This document shows, piece after piece, positions 28,806 through 39,119 of a DNA stretch of 59,915 nucleotides (position 1 is its first letter; every line of letters starts with the position of its first letter). Under the pieces are notes generated by a model. That model was not told where the DNA came from and ran no database searches. It saw only the letters and a program-made list of their open reading frames with translations. The DNA is taken from contig JAJPHJ010000010.1 in assembly GCA_021325335.1 (NCBI GenBank), forward strand, positions 1-59,915, given 5' to 3'. The position numbers were made by a program, and so were the translations under genes. Source of the DNA: Pseudomonadota bacterium. Lineage in GTDB: Bacteria > Vulcanimicrobiota > Vulcanimicrobiia > Eremiobacterales > Eremiobacteraceae.

Positions 28806-30383
28806 GTGACGCAGACGACGATCGCCGAGCGCGCCGGGGAGCTGATTCTCTTCGGCTTTGAGGGCACGGGCGAACGCGACATCCCACAGGATCTCACCGG
28901 CCAGACGAGCGGCGTCATCTTGTTCCGGCGCAACCTCGAGGACGCGCAACAGGTGCGCTCGCTGACCGATGCCATCCGCGCTCTCGGCTCCAGAGGCGAT
29001 CTCGCGCCGCTCATCGCCGTGGATCAAGAAGGAGGCAGCGTCTCGCGCCTCGCCCACATAGGGACGACGACGCCAAGCGCGATGGCGCTGGGAGCGATCC
29101 ACGATCCGTCCGTCACCGAGGCGATGTATCGTCTCATCGGAGACGAACTCGCCGCGCTTGGGATGAATCTGGATCTCGCGCCCGTGGCCGATGTCAATTC
29201 GAATCCCGCCAACCCGGTCATCGGTCTGCGCTCGTTCGGCGACGACCCGCATGCCGTTTCGCTTTTCGTCCGTGCTGCGATCAGAGGGCTGCGCGGCGCC
29301 GGCGTCGCTGCGACGGCCAAGCATTTTCCCGGGCATGGCGATACGACGATCGATTCACACTTCGGCTTGCCCGCGATCCCCCACGACCTCGCCCACCTGC
29401 GCTCGGTGGAACTCGTGCCCTTCCGGGCGGCCGTCCGCGAAGGGGTGGACGCGATCATGACTGCGCACGCGATCTTCCCGGCGATCGAGGACGCCAAGCC
29501 GGCCACTCTTTCGCGACAGCTGCTCGCGGGCGTGCTGCGCGAGGAGTTGCGCTTCGAGGGTCTCATCGTGACCGATTGCATGGAGATGGAAGCCATCAGC
29601 GGCCACCACAGCCCTGAAGAGGCGGCGGTGCAGGCGGTGGCAGCGGGCGCGGATCTGGTGCTGTTCTCGCATACGCCGGATAAGGCTAGAGCAGCGATCG
29701 AGGCGCTGCGTGACGCCGTTGCGAGCGGGCGTATATCAGAAGAAGAAGTAGGTCGAAGCTTGGACAGAAGCAGGCGGCTGCGGCGCCGCCTCGCAGTCTC
29801 CCAGGCGGCATTAGGGGTGGTCGGCAGCGAGACTCACCAAGCCGAAGCTCTAGCGGCCGCGCGGCAGGCGGTCACGCTCGTCCGCGATCCAAAAGGCGTA
29901 CTGCCGCTGAGGCTTAGCAAGGCGGACCGGCTTTTGGTCATCGAGTTCACGGGCACCGCGGTGTCCGGGGTCGAGGAGGGAGACAAGCAGTCGCGAGCGG
30001 TGCTCGCACCATGGCTCGCGGCAAGCGGGGCTCGGATCCACGAACAGATCCGCTCGCTCGATCCCGCCGGACACGAATACAAACAGCTGCTCATGGCAGC
30101 AGGCTCGGCGGCAGCCGTCATCGCCTTGACTTCCCGAGCGTCGCAACATCCACTCCAAGCGCGAGCGGTCTCCGACCTCGCGATGCTTGGAAAACGCATC
30201 GTCGCGGTTGTTGGCCGGGAGCCGTACGACGCGGCCGTCCTTCCGCCGGAGCTCACCGTGATCGCGAGCTTTGGCGAAGACGCGCACGCCATGCGCGCCG
30301 CAGCGGAAGTCCTGCTTGGGACGACCCCGGCCGCGGGCAAACTTCCGGTGGCCATCACGCCACCCCAGGCAGCGGCGCGATGA
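28806..30383 (+). CDS. nagZ: Beta-N-acetylhexosaminidase, GH3
   Basis: VDQEGGSVSRL, AVADVNSNPANPVIGLRSFG-type region, KHFPGHGDTTIDSHFGLP, VTDCMEMEAI. Confidence 0.9.
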   Translation: MTQTTIAERAGELILFGFEGTGERDIPQDLTGQTSGVILFRRNLEDAQQVRSLTDAIRALGSRGDLAPLIAVDQEGGSVSRLAHIGTTTPSAMALGAIHDPSVTEAMYRLIGDELAALGMNLDLAPVADVNSNPANPVIGLRSFGDDPHAVSLFVRAAIRGLRGAGVAATAKHFPGHGDTTIDSHFGLPAIPHDLAHLRSVELVPFRAAVREGVDAIMTAHAIFPAIEDAKPATLSRQLLAGVLREELRFEGLIVTDCMEMEAISGHHSPEEAAVQAVAAGADLVLFSHTPDKARAAIEALRDAVASGRISEEEVGRSLDRSRRLRRRLAVSQAALGVVGSETHQAEALAAARQAVTLVRDPKGVLPLRLSKADRLLVIEFTGTAVSGVEEGDKQSRAVLAPWLAASGARIHEQIRSLDPAGHEYKQLLMAAGSAAAVIALTSRASQHPLQARAVSDLAMLGKRIVAVVGREPYDAAVLPPELTVIASFGEDAHAMRAAAEVLLGTTPAAGKLPVAITPPQAAAR

Positions 30384-31459
30384 GCCTGCGACGCCCGAAC
30401 CTTGCGCCCTCCTCCCTGCCGCGAGCGACGCAGATCGTGAAGCGATCGGTCGGCGAGATCTGCGGGGCGGCCGTCTTGCATGTCCGCCAGGAAGGCAACG
30501 TGGTCGCGGAAGCCGCGTTCGGCGAGCTTTATCCCCACGGTGAGCCAGTGACCATCGATTCGATATTCGATCTGGCGTCCGTCACCAAGGTGTTCGCCGG
30601 CACCGGGTTACTCGCGCTGTTCGATCGCCGCCGGCTTTCGCTCGACGACCCGATCGTCGCGCGCCTGCCGGAGTTCTCAGGACTAGACGACCGCCGTGCT
30701 CGTGTCACCTACAGGCACCTGTTGACGCATACGTCGGGTCTGCCCGCGCACGTGAATTTTCGCGATGCGCTGGGCGCTCCCACCGTCATCGCGCGCGTCT
30801 GCGCCACGCCGCTGCAGGCCGCTCCTGCGACGGAGATCATCTACAGCGATCTGGGATTCATGCTCGTGGGAGAAGCGATTTCTCGCATCCACGGCCAGCC
30901 GCTCGACGCGGCGGTCGCAAAGCTCGTGTGCGAGCCGCTTGGTTCGGGCGCGGTGTATCGTCCATCGGGCGAGTCGCTCGAACGAGTCGTGTGCACGGAG
31001 AACGACGCGTGGCGCCGGCGGCTGCTGCGCGGCGAGGTGCACGACGAGAACTGCTGGGCTATGGGCGGCGTGGCGGGCCACGCGGGTCTTTTCGGCACGG
31101 CCGGCGATGTCGCGGCGCTGGCGGAGATGTATCGCGAGGGCGGCAGCGTGGGTCACGCGCGCCTGCTGTCACGCGCAACCGTGCGCGAGGCCACGCGCGA
31201 GCAGGCCGCCGGTCCTGATGAGCGACGCGGTCTTGCGTGGGCGCTGCGCGCGAGCGATCAGCATTCGAGCGGTTCGCGATTCTCTTCAGAGTCCTACGGC
31301 CATACGGGCTATACCGGCACGTCGGTGTGGGTGGATCCGCAGCGGGCGCTCACGGTCGTGTTGCTCACCAACCGTGTTCTTTTGGACCGCAACCCGGAGC
31401 CGATTCGAAGTTTGCGTGCCGCCGTGCACGACGCCGTGGTCGAGGACTTGGAAGGGTGA
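30380..31459 (+). CDS. Beta-lactamase-fold serine hydrolase (class C / PBP4*-like)
   Basis: SIFDLASVTKVF (SxxK), YSDLGFMLVGEAI (YxD), HTGYTGTSVWVDP (HTG); ATGA overlap with nagZ. Confidence 0.88.
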   Translation: MSLRRPNLAPSSLPRATQIVKRSVGEICGAAVLHVRQEGNVVAEAAFGELYPHGEPVTIDSIFDLASVTKVFAGTGLLALFDRRRLSLDDPIVARLPEFSGLDDRRARVTYRHLLTHTSGLPAHVNFRDALGAPTVIARVCATPLQAAPATEIIYSDLGFMLVGEAISRIHGQPLDAAVAKLVCEPLGSGAVYRPSGESLERVVCTENDAWRRRLLRGEVHDENCWAMGGVAGHAGLFGTAGDVAALAEMYREGGSVGHARLLSRATVREATREQAAGPDERRGLAWALRASDQHSSGSRFSSESYGHTGYTGTSVWVDPQRALTVVLLTNRVLLDRNPEPIRSLRAAVHDAVVEDLEG

Positions 31460-32637
31460 ATATCCTCGGCCTCATGTCCGGCACGTCGATGGACGGCGTG
31501 GATGCGGCGGCCGTTGCGGTGGAGCGAAGCGACAAAGGGATGACGTGCCGGCTTTTGGCCTTTGAGACCACGCCCTACGCGCCGGCGCTGCGAGACAGGC
31601 TGCTGCGCCTGCCGCACGTGGGCGACGATTGCGTGGCGGAGTTGAGTTCGCTCAACGTCGAAATCGGCGCTGCCTTTGGGGCGGCTGCGCACGCGTCCAC
31701 CCAGCGCGTGGCGGACATCGTGCTTGTCGGCTCCCACGGTCAGACGGTCTTCCACGAACCTCGCCCGGCGGACACCCGCGCGCGCGTCCCGTCCACGCTG
31801 CAACTCGGAGAGCCTGCGCTCATCGCCGAACGTACGGGTCTGACGACGGTCGCGGACTTCCGCGTCGCCGACGTCGCGGCCGGAGGCCAGGGCGCACCGC
31901 TCGTATCGTATGTCGATTACCTGCTGTTACGCAGCGACGGGGAGTCGCGCGCCGTGCTCAACATCGGTGGCATCGCCAACCTCACGCTCTTGCCCGCAGG
32001 TTGTCGGCCGGATGAGGTGCACGCCTTCGACAGCGGTCCCGGCAACATGCTTATCGACGCTGCGGTTCGGGAGCTCTTTGCCGAGTCGCCGGGTTACGAC
32101 GCCGATGGGAAGATCGGGGCTTCCGGCGTCGTCGATCCGCAATTGCTGCGCGAGCTGCTCGACCATCCTTATTTCTCAACGCCCGCCCCGAAAACGGCCG
32201 GCAGAGAGCAGTTCGGCGAAGCGTTCTTTCGCTCGGCGCTGCAGAAGGCGCGCTCGCGGCGATGTGCTGCGCAGGACTTCATCGCGACGCTCACGGCGCT
32301 CACCGCGCGCACGATCGCGCAGGCGCTGCCCCCGGGGTATGCGCTCCTCGTGACCTCGGGCGGCGGCATCCACAACCAGGCGCTCATGGTTGCGCTCGAA
32401 CGCGAGCTTCAGGCGAGACCTGGCAGGCCGCGGATCGCGCGCGCCGATGAGTTCGGCATTGATGCGGACGCGAAAGAAGCCATGGCGTTCGCAGTCCTCG
32501 CGCACGAAGCGCTGCATGGCCGTTTCAATACACTGCCGAGCGCCACCGGCGCGCGGCACGCGGCCGTGATGGGCAAGATCGTACCCGGCGCCAATTTTTC
32601 TTTACTCATGCGATCCATCTTCGCACCACCGGCGTGA
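31456..32637 (+). CDS. anmK: Anhydro-N-acetylmuramic acid kinase
   Basis: LGLMSGTSMDGVDAAAV, VGSHGQTVFHEP, AVLNIGGIANLTLL, FDSGPGNMLIDA; GTGA overlap. Confidence 0.95.
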   Translation: MNILGLMSGTSMDGVDAAAVAVERSDKGMTCRLLAFETTPYAPALRDRLLRLPHVGDDCVAELSSLNVEIGAAFGAAAHASTQRVADIVLVGSHGQTVFHEPRPADTRARVPSTLQLGEPALIAERTGLTTVADFRVADVAAGGQGAPLVSYVDYLLLRSDGESRAVLNIGGIANLTLLPAGCRPDEVHAFDSGPGNMLIDAAVRELFAESPGYDADGKIGASGVVDPQLLRELLDHPYFSTPAPKTAGREQFGEAFFRSALQKARSRRCAAQDFIATLTALTARTIAQALPPGYALLVTSGGGIHNQALMVALERELQARPGRPRIARADEFGIDADAKEAMAFAVLAHEALHGRFNTLPSATGARHAAVMGKIVPGANFSLLMRSIFAPPA

Positions 32638-33551
32638 GACACGTCATCGGGATCGATGCGGGCGGAAGCAAGACGCTCGCGCTCCTCGTGACAGAAGCGG
32701 GCGAGGTGGTCGCGCGCAAGCTCGAAGGCGGCGCCAATCCTCGTTCGGTCGGCCACGAGCAGGCAGCCGATAACGTGCGCCGGGCCATCCAACCCTTGCT
32801 CGAAGGACGCGCGGTCGCAGCGATCTGTCTAGGGGCCGCGGGAAACGCAAGGCCAGCAGATCGCGAATTCTTCGAAGCGACGTTGCGTGCGGCCGCGGGA
32901 TCCGAGGTCGTCTTGCAGGTGCTCAATGACGCGCAGATCGCGCTGGCCGCGGGAACCCGAGATCGACCGGCCATGGTCGCGATCGCAGGCACCGGCAGCC
33001 TCGTCTATGGCGAGCGCGCTGACGGCAGCGAAGTCCGGTGTGGAGGGTACGGCGCCGTTCTCGGGGACACGCCGGGCAGGTATGCGATGGGACTGCAAGC
33101 GCTGCATCATGCGGCATCGGTCTTAGATGGGGTGAAACCATGCGGTCCACTGAGCGATGCGATTCTGGAAAGCGTGTCCGCGGACTCCGTCCCCTCGCTC
33201 GTCGACCGCGTTCACGGGTGGCCCCCAAACGTCGTCGCCATCGCGGCGCTCGCAAGCCTCGTGGGCGATACCGCGGTTCGCGATCCGGCAGCGGAAGCAA
33301 TCGAGCGCACGGCTTGTGACGAACTTCGCGCGCAGGTCGCCCACGTCGCCGCGAAGATACGTGGCGACGCACCGCTCCCCATCATCGTCTTCGGAGGGGC
33401 TTTCGATGCGGTGCCGCCGTTGCTCGAAGCCGTGCGTGAGGGTGGGCTCTTGACCGGGCCTTGCCGAGTGGGACAGCCGGTCCTCGAACCCGCCCACGGT
33501 GCGGCTTTGCTCGCATTGGAGGCCCTCAAAGCAATCCATAAGGCCCGCTAA
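32634..33551 (+). CDS. BadF/NAGK-type amino sugar kinase (GlcNAc/MurNAc kinase-like)
   Basis: VIGIDAGGSKTLALLV, VAIAGTGSLVYGERADG, GGYGAVLGDTPGRYAMG. Confidence 0.85.
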   Translation: MRHVIGIDAGGSKTLALLVTEAGEVVARKLEGGANPRSVGHEQAADNVRRAIQPLLEGRAVAAICLGAAGNARPADREFFEATLRAAAGSEVVLQVLNDAQIALAAGTRDRPAMVAIAGTGSLVYGERADGSEVRCGGYGAVLGDTPGRYAMGLQALHHAASVLDGVKPCGPLSDAILESVSADSVPSLVDRVHGWPPNVVAIAALASLVGDTAVRDPAAEAIERTACDELRAQVAHVAAKIRGDAPLPIIVFGGAFDAVPPLLEAVREGGLLTGPCRVGQPVLEPAHGAALLALEALKAIHKAR

Positions 33552-33607
33552 TACGTTAGCTGACCAGAAGCTAAAGCCGCTTCTATCAACCTTTTGAGGA
33601 GGGTTCA

Positions 33608-34252
33608 ATGAAGGTAAAACTCATCGCCGTTGCACTCGCGGTCGCCGCGGGTCTGATCGGCGCATCGGCAGCGTTTGCCGATCAGCCGATGGATAACGGC
33701 CAAGACACGATGATGAACGGAACGATGATGGGCCGTTTCGGCGGTCCGATCTACAATGGTCCGCCTGCGCTTGCGGTCACCGCGTCTTTGGTGGCAGCCG
33801 GCGGCGGCGCGTCCGATTACTCGACGGCCACAGCGCTGACGAACATGCTCGGCGCGGCGACCGTCAATGCTGAAGTCGCAAAGCTCACGAAGCAATACGG
33901 CGCAGCTAAAGTCAATCTCTGGCTCAAGACGTTCGACTTCGCGGTCAAGGATTCGCTCAAGATCGCGACATCGGCCGGCATAAAGCTGCCTGCTGCGACG
34001 ATGTCGGGCAAAGATCTCGCGACGACTCTCGTAAAAGCCGGCACGGCGGCCGATGGCACGTTCCAGATCGAGTTCTTGCTGGACAAGGCGGTTTCGCATA
34101 AGATCCACGTCCAAGTCATGAACGACATCGACAAGGAACCGGGTCTCGGCAAGCAGGCCGACCTCGATTACCATCTGATCAGCAACCAGGCGTTCTATGA
34201 CGTCGCGCAAGCGCTCGGCATGGCGTCGGTCAAGCTGGCACCGCTTCACTAA
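33608..34252 (+). CDS. Secreted hypothetical protein
   Basis: Signal peptide MKVKLIAVALAVAAGLIGASAAFA; good RBS aggaggg. Confidence 0.6.
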   Translation: MKVKLIAVALAVAAGLIGASAAFADQPMDNGQDTMMNGTMMGRFGGPIYNGPPALAVTASLVAAGGGASDYSTATALTNMLGAATVNAEVAKLTKQYGAAKVNLWLKTFDFAVKDSLKIATSAGIKLPAATMSGKDLATTLVKAGTAADGTFQIEFLLDKAVSHKIHVQVMNDIDKEPGLGKQADLDYHLISNQAFYDVAQALGMASVKLAPLH

Positions 34253-34297
34253 CCCTCCGCGGGGCGGCCCTCACCGGTCGCCCCGTTCCTTTTCAAA

Positions 34298-34326
34298 GGG
34301 GGCAAATAAATTTGCCCCCGCTACAT
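34298..34326 (-). repeat. GTAG-headed palindromic repeat
   Basis: gggggcaaa-taaa-tttgccccc then gctacat (minus-strand head ATGTAGC). Confidence 0.7.
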
Positions 34327-34380
34327 TTATGGGGCTCGCGCGACATGGGCCTCAGCCCCCTGCGAAACGAAAATCCAACC

Positions 34381-35286
34381 ATGGACGAAACGCGGATCTC
34401 GCAGACCGAAGAGCTCCATCCCTCCACCCTCGATTTGGACCTGCTCTCGACGCACGACCTGTTGCATCGCATCAACGATGAGGACCGGCGTGCCGCGTGG
34501 GCGGTGGAACGCGAGATCGACGTCATCGCGACGGCGGTGGACGCCATCGCGGAGCGTTTGCGCACAGGCGGCACGCTCCATTATTTCGGAGCAGGCACCA
34601 GCGGCCGGATCGCCGTGCTCGACGCAGCCGAAATGCGCCCTACTTTCGGCGCGGACGGTATGGTCGTCGCGCACCTCGCCGGCGCGCCGCAGGCGCTGAC
34701 CAGCGCAGTCGAAGGAGCTGAGGACGATCGCGCGGCAGGCCGCGCTGAGGCGGCCGGGTCGCTTCGGCCGGCGGACGCGGTCATAGGCATTTCGGCGAGC
34801 GGCCGCGCCGCCTACGTCTTGGGTGCGATCGAGGCCGCTTTCGAAACAGCGGCGCTCACCATCGGGATCACGGGCGACGGGGATTCGTCGCTTGCTCGCG
34901 CGGTTCAGATTCCGGTCGTCTTGCGCACCGGGCCGGAAGTCATCGCCGGATCGACGCGGATGAAAGCCGGTGCGGCGCTGAAGATGACGCTCGCCATGAT
35001 CAGCACCGCCGTCATGGTCAAGCTCGGTAGAGTCTACGGCAACCTCATGGTGAACATGATCGCGTCCAACGCCAAATTGCGGGCACGCGCCGAGCGCATC
35101 GTCGCCTCGCTCGCAGCCGTGGATCAAGCGGCGGCCGCAAGCGCGCTCGGTCAGGCGCGGGGGGAGATCGACACTGCCATCGTCATGCTACGCTGCGCGT
35201 GCGATCCAGCCCAAGCTCGCGAGCGCCTTGCGCGGTCGGGTCATTCCTTGCGTGCGGTGCTTGACGGCCTACGCGGTCCGGCGTGA
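34381..35286 (+). CDS. murQ: N-acetylmuramic acid 6-phosphate etherase
   Basis: LHYFGAGTSGRIAVLDAAEMRPTFG; VIGISASGRAAYVLGAIE; GSTRMKAGAALKMTLAMIST. Confidence 0.95.
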   Translation: MDETRISQTEELHPSTLDLDLLSTHDLLHRINDEDRRAAWAVEREIDVIATAVDAIAERLRTGGTLHYFGAGTSGRIAVLDAAEMRPTFGADGMVVAHLAGAPQALTSAVEGAEDDRAAGRAEAAGSLRPADAVIGISASGRAAYVLGAIEAAFETAALTIGITGDGDSSLARAVQIPVVLRTGPEVIAGSTRMKAGAALKMTLAMISTAVMVKLGRVYGNLMVNMIASNAKLRARAERIVASLAAVDQAAAASALGQARGEIDTAIVMLRCACDPAQARERLARSGHSLRAVLDGLRGPA

Positions 35287-36393
35287 AAAACGCGCGCTCG
35301 ACACGACGATCAGCACGGATCCCAAGGCCACCATCGCCGCGATGGACGGCCACAGTGCCGCGACGCCTGCGCCGCGCAAGATGATGCCACGCAGGATCTC
35401 CAAGAAGTAGGTCAGCGGAATCGCGTAACCCATCCATTGCAACACGGCTGGCATGAGGTCGCGCTCGAACATGAATCCGGAGAGCAAAATCGACGGCAAG
35501 GTTATCGCGAAGGTGAAGAGCAGCGCTTGCACCTGATTTTTTGCGACGCTCGAGATCAGCAGGCCGAGTCCGAGCGCGACGACCATGAACACACCCCCGA
35601 GCGCCAGCAGCAACGGAACGCTGCCGGCGACGGGCACCCCGAACACCCACACCATCGCCCCGAGCACGAAGAGGAAGTCGATCGATCCGATGACGGCATA
35701 AGGGATGATTTTGCCGAGCATGAGTCCGGTCACCCCAATGGGCGTCACGAGCAGCTGATCGAGCGTGCCGCGCTCGCGTTCTCCCACGATCGATAGCGCC
35801 ATGAGAAAGACCGTGATGAGTTGCATGATGATGCCGACGAGGCCGGGCACGAAGAAGTTCGCGCTGCGCAAGCTCGGATTGAAGAGCATCCGGGGCCGCA
35901 CGTCGACGAGCGTCGCCGTCAGGGAAGGTCCGCCGGCGAACTGGCTCGATAACACCGCGCCGACCGACAGCGCGGCGCTGTACGCTTGCTGGGCGATGTT
36001 CGAGTCCGATCCGTCCACGAGCACCTGCAGCTGTGCACCCCGTCCGCTCGACACGTCGGCCGTGAAGTTCGGCGGGATGTCGAAGGCGACTTTGACCCGG
36101 TTGGCGACGATGAGATCGCGCAACTGGGCTCGCGATGCGGCCACTCGGACGAAGTCGAACTGATTCGAAGCCCGGAGCGCATCGAGCGCGCGCACGGAGA
36201 GGGCGCCGCCGTCCTCGTTGATGTATGCCGATCCGACATGCTCGACGCGGGTATTGACCGCGTACCCGAAGATGATGAGCTGCACGATCGGTAGCGCGAG
36301 CGCAAGGCCCAAGGTCAGGCGGTCGCGGGTGACGTGGATGAACTCCTTGTAGAGCACTGCGCCAAGACCCGTGAGATCGAACGTGGCCCTCAT
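35269..36393 (-). CDS. ABC-2 type transporter permease
   Basis: YKEFIHVTRDRLTLGLALALPIVQLIIFGYAVNT; C-terminal TMs. Confidence 0.9.
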   Translation of the reverse strand: MRATFDLTGLGAVLYKEFIHVTRDRLTLGLALALPIVQLIIFGYAVNTRVEHVGSAYINEDGGALSVRALDALRASNQFDFVRVAASRAQLRDLIVANRVKVAFDIPPNFTADVSSGRGAQLQVLVDGSDSNIAQQAYSAALSVGAVLSSQFAGGPSLTATLVDVRPRMLFNPSLRSANFFVPGLVGIIMQLITVFLMALSIVGERERGTLDQLLVTPIGVTGLMLGKIIPYAVIGSIDFLFVLGAMVWVFGVPVAGSVPLLLALGGVFMVVALGLGLLISSVAKNQVQALLFTFAITLPSILLSGFMFERDLMPAVLQWMGYAIPLTYFLEILRGIILRGAGVAALWPSIAAMVALGSVLIVVSSARFSRRTA

Positions 36394-37331
36394 GCGGCCG
36401 CCCGTGCCCGTGTGAGCGCAACGAAGACGTCCTCGATGGACGGGCCGATACGATCGACGCTATCGATCGTGCCTGCCGCCTCGATCAAATCCGCTCGTAA
36501 CCTCTCGCTCGTGATGCCCTGCTCGACGAGACAGTGCAGGTCGCGCCCAAAAATCGTCACGTCGCGCATGTACGGAAGCTTTTGCGCTTGCGCGAATGCC
36601 GGCATGATACGGTCGACGGTCACGCGATAGCGCACGGTGCCGGGCGGGTCCACGTGCGGCAACGAGCGCAGCTCGTCGAGCGTGCCCAGCGCGATGAGGT
36701 CGCCGTCGTAGATGTAGCCCAGGGCCGAGCAGCGTTCGGCCTCATCCATGTAGTGCGTCGTGACGAACAGCGTCATCCCCTTGCCCGCGAGGTTGAAGAG
36801 CAGGTCCCACAGCGCACGGCGCGCGACAGGATCGATACCGGCCGTCGGTTCGTCCAAGAACAACACCGCGGGTTCATGGAGCAAAGCGCAGGCGAGAGCG
36901 AGACGTTGCTTCCACCCGCCCGAGAGCGTTTGTGCCAGCTGCGCTGCATACGGTCCGAGACCGGTGAGCGCGCTGACCTCCTCGGCGCGGCCAAGCCTGC
37001 GACCTGCATCGAGCCCGTAGGCCCGCCCATAGAATTGAAGGTTCTCGCGCACCGTGAGATCGCCGTACAGCGAGAACGACTGCGACATGTACCCGATGGA
37101 GCGCCGCACCTGAGGGCTCTGGGTCTTGACGTCGAAGCCGTTGACCGAAGCTTGGCCCGCGTTCGGCTCGACGAGGCCGCACAACATCTTGATCGTGGTG
37201 GATTTCCCGCTGCCGTTCGGCCCCAGGAAACCGAAAATCGATCCGGGCGAGACTTCGAAGGTGACGTCGTGCACCACGTCGCGGTCGCCATAACGCTTGG
37301 TCAGATGGCGCGCCACGATCGTCGCGCTCAC
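36390..37331 (-). CDS. ABC transporter ATP-binding protein
   Basis: GPNGSGKSTTIKMLCGL; LSGGWKQRLALACALLHEPAVLFLDEPTAGIDP; 4-bp overlaps both sides. Confidence 0.95.
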   Translation of the reverse strand: MSATIVARHLTKRYGDRDVVHDVTFEVSPGSIFGFLGPNGSGKSTTIKMLCGLVEPNAGQASVNGFDVKTQSPQVRRSIGYMSQSFSLYGDLTVRENLQFYGRAYGLDAGRRLGRAEEVSALTGLGPYAAQLAQTLSGGWKQRLALACALLHEPAVLFLDEPTAGIDPVARRALWDLLFNLAGKGMTLFVTTHYMDEAERCSALGYIYDGDLIALGTLDELRSLPHVDPPGTVRYRVTVDRIMPAFAQAQKLPYMRDVTIFGRDLHCLVEQGITSERLRADLIEAAGTIDSVDRIGPSIEDVFVALTRARAAA

Positions 37332-38476
37332 GGCAGGGCGACCTCGACCGTAGTGCCGCCATGCAGCCGGCGATCCGGATCGTGCACGCGCACTTTGACG
37401 CCGAACACGAGATCGGCACGGTCTTGTGCGGTCTGCACGTCGCGGGGCGTGAACTGCGCGTCCTGGTCGATCTCCTCGACGCGCCCGCCAAGCGTCGTGC
37501 CGGGTAGAGCGTCCGAACGCACCTGCACGTTCGTGCCGACCGCGATGCTGCCAAGATCGCGCTGCGCGACGTAGATACGCACGTAGGGATCGACGTTTTC
37601 GCGCACCGCGGCAACCGTCGCGCGCGGTCCGACCATGTCGCCGACGCGCAGGTCGAGGGCATCGATGATGCCGCTTGCGGGTGCACGGACGGACATCTCG
37701 CGCAGGAGGCTCGCCGCCGCCGCCGCGTTCGCCGTGGCTGCTGAAAGCGCCGCCCTCGCTTGCGCGATCTGCTGCGGCCGCGCGCCCGCTGCGATCAGGT
37801 TCGCGTTTGCCGCCGCCGCGGCGTAGGCGCTTTGCGCCGCTGCGAGGTCGGAGGGTTGCGACGCCGAGGTGAGCTGGGCAAACTGGGCTCGCGCGGAGGC
37901 GAGTTGCGCTCGAGCGGCGCGCGCGTTTGCGACGGCGGTCTGATAGCCGGCGCGCGCATCGTCGCGCGCCTGTGCGGCGATCGCTCCCTCTTCGTACAAC
38001 TGTTGCGCGCGACCGTAGGTGAGCGACTGTTGGCGTTCCGCCGCAAGCGCGCGAGCGAAGTCGGCGGCGCTGGAGCGCACGTTCGCTCGCGCCACGCGGA
38101 TCTCGTCGGGTTGCGAAGCAGCCACCTTGCGCAGCTGCGCCTGCGCTTGTGCGGCCTCGGCCCGGGCGCGGGCGATCTCTTCCGGCCGCGAGCCTGCCAA
38201 CAGGTCGCGCAACGCGGCGGCGGCCTGGGCACGCTCGTGATTGGCCGCCTCGTATTGCGCGCGCAACTGGCTATCGTCCAACGCCACGATCAGTTGACCC
38301 GCGCGGACAAGGCGTCCGTCACTCGTCGCGACCTCCGTCACGCGTCCGCCGACCGTGCTCCCCACATTGGCGACCTCCGGCTGCAGGGTGCCGCTGTATG
38401 CGAATCGGTCAGACGTGCCGCACGCGCTGCACAACGCCGCGCAGACAAGGATGACGGCGCTGCGATGCGCGGTCAC
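37328..38476 (-). CDS. HlyD-family membrane fusion protein (lipoprotein-like N-terminus)
   Basis: LVCAALCSACG lipobox-like; long coiled-coil; VRAPASGIIDALDLRVGDMVGP lipoyl motif. Confidence 0.88.
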   Translation of the reverse strand: MTAHRSAVILVCAALCSACGTSDRFAYSGTLQPEVANVGSTVGGRVTEVATSDGRLVRAGQLIVALDDSQLRAQYEAANHERAQAAAALRDLLAGSRPEEIARARAEAAQAQAQLRKVAASQPDEIRVARANVRSSAADFARALAAERQQSLTYGRAQQLYEEGAIAAQARDDARAGYQTAVANARAARAQLASARAQFAQLTSASQPSDLAAAQSAYAAAAANANLIAAGARPQQIAQARAALSAATANAAAAASLLREMSVRAPASGIIDALDLRVGDMVGPRATVAAVRENVDPYVRIYVAQRDLGSIAVGTNVQVRSDALPGTTLGGRVEEIDQDAQFTPRDVQTAQDRADLVFGVKVRVHDPDRRLHGGTTVEVALP

Positions 38477-39108
38477 GCGCGCTGCGCCCGGAGCGCCGCG
38501 AGGGAGAAGTCGGCGATGTGCCGCGCTATCCGGTCGAGGCGCGCGCGCGTGAGGGGCAACGCCGGGCGCAACAGGCGCACGAGCGAGCCGGTGCGCGCGT
38601 ACAAGATGATCTGCGCGATGATGCTCAGCGTGCACATGCACGTGCGCTCGTCGTCGGGCGGCGCGCCGACGATCCGGCCCACGAGCGTGCGGATGCGGTC
38701 GTAGTTCGGTTGCACGATCTCCTTGACCAAACGGGGGAGCACGGACGTCGGTCGCGCGAGCTCGTGGGCGATCAACAAAAAGCGTCCCTGCGATCCCTGG
38801 GCGCCGAGCACTCGATGCACGAACGTCGCGATCAACTGCCGTAAGATCGCTTCAGGGGGCGCGTCCGTATCCACAAGCGCGGGGACGAGCGCGTGACCGG
38901 CGCCGAGCACCGTCGCCCGCAGGACCTCGGTATAGAGGCCGAGCTTGTCTCCGAAATGATACTTGACCGCAGCCACGTTCGCGCCGGCGAGGGAAACGAT
39001 CTCGCGCACCGTCGCGTCATGGTAGCCGTCACGAGAGAAGACCTCGGTCGCGGCTTCGAGCAGCGCTTCCCGCGTCGAATCGCGCGCAGCGGTCGTCGCA
39101 CCATGCAT
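38473..39108 (-). CDS. TetR/AcrR family transcriptional regulator
   Basis: REALLEAATEVFSRDGYHDATVREIVSLAGANVAAVKYHFGDKLGLYTEVL. Confidence 0.95.
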   Translation of the reverse strand: MHGATTAARDSTREALLEAATEVFSRDGYHDATVREIVSLAGANVAAVKYHFGDKLGLYTEVLRATVLGAGHALVPALVDTDAPPEAILRQLIATFVHRVLGAQGSQGRFLLIAHELARPTSVLPRLVKEIVQPNYDRIRTLVGRIVGAPPDDERTCMCTLSIIAQIILYARTGSLVRLLRPALPLTRARLDRIARHIADFSLAALRAQRA

Positions 39109-39119
39109 CTGGCGCCGAT

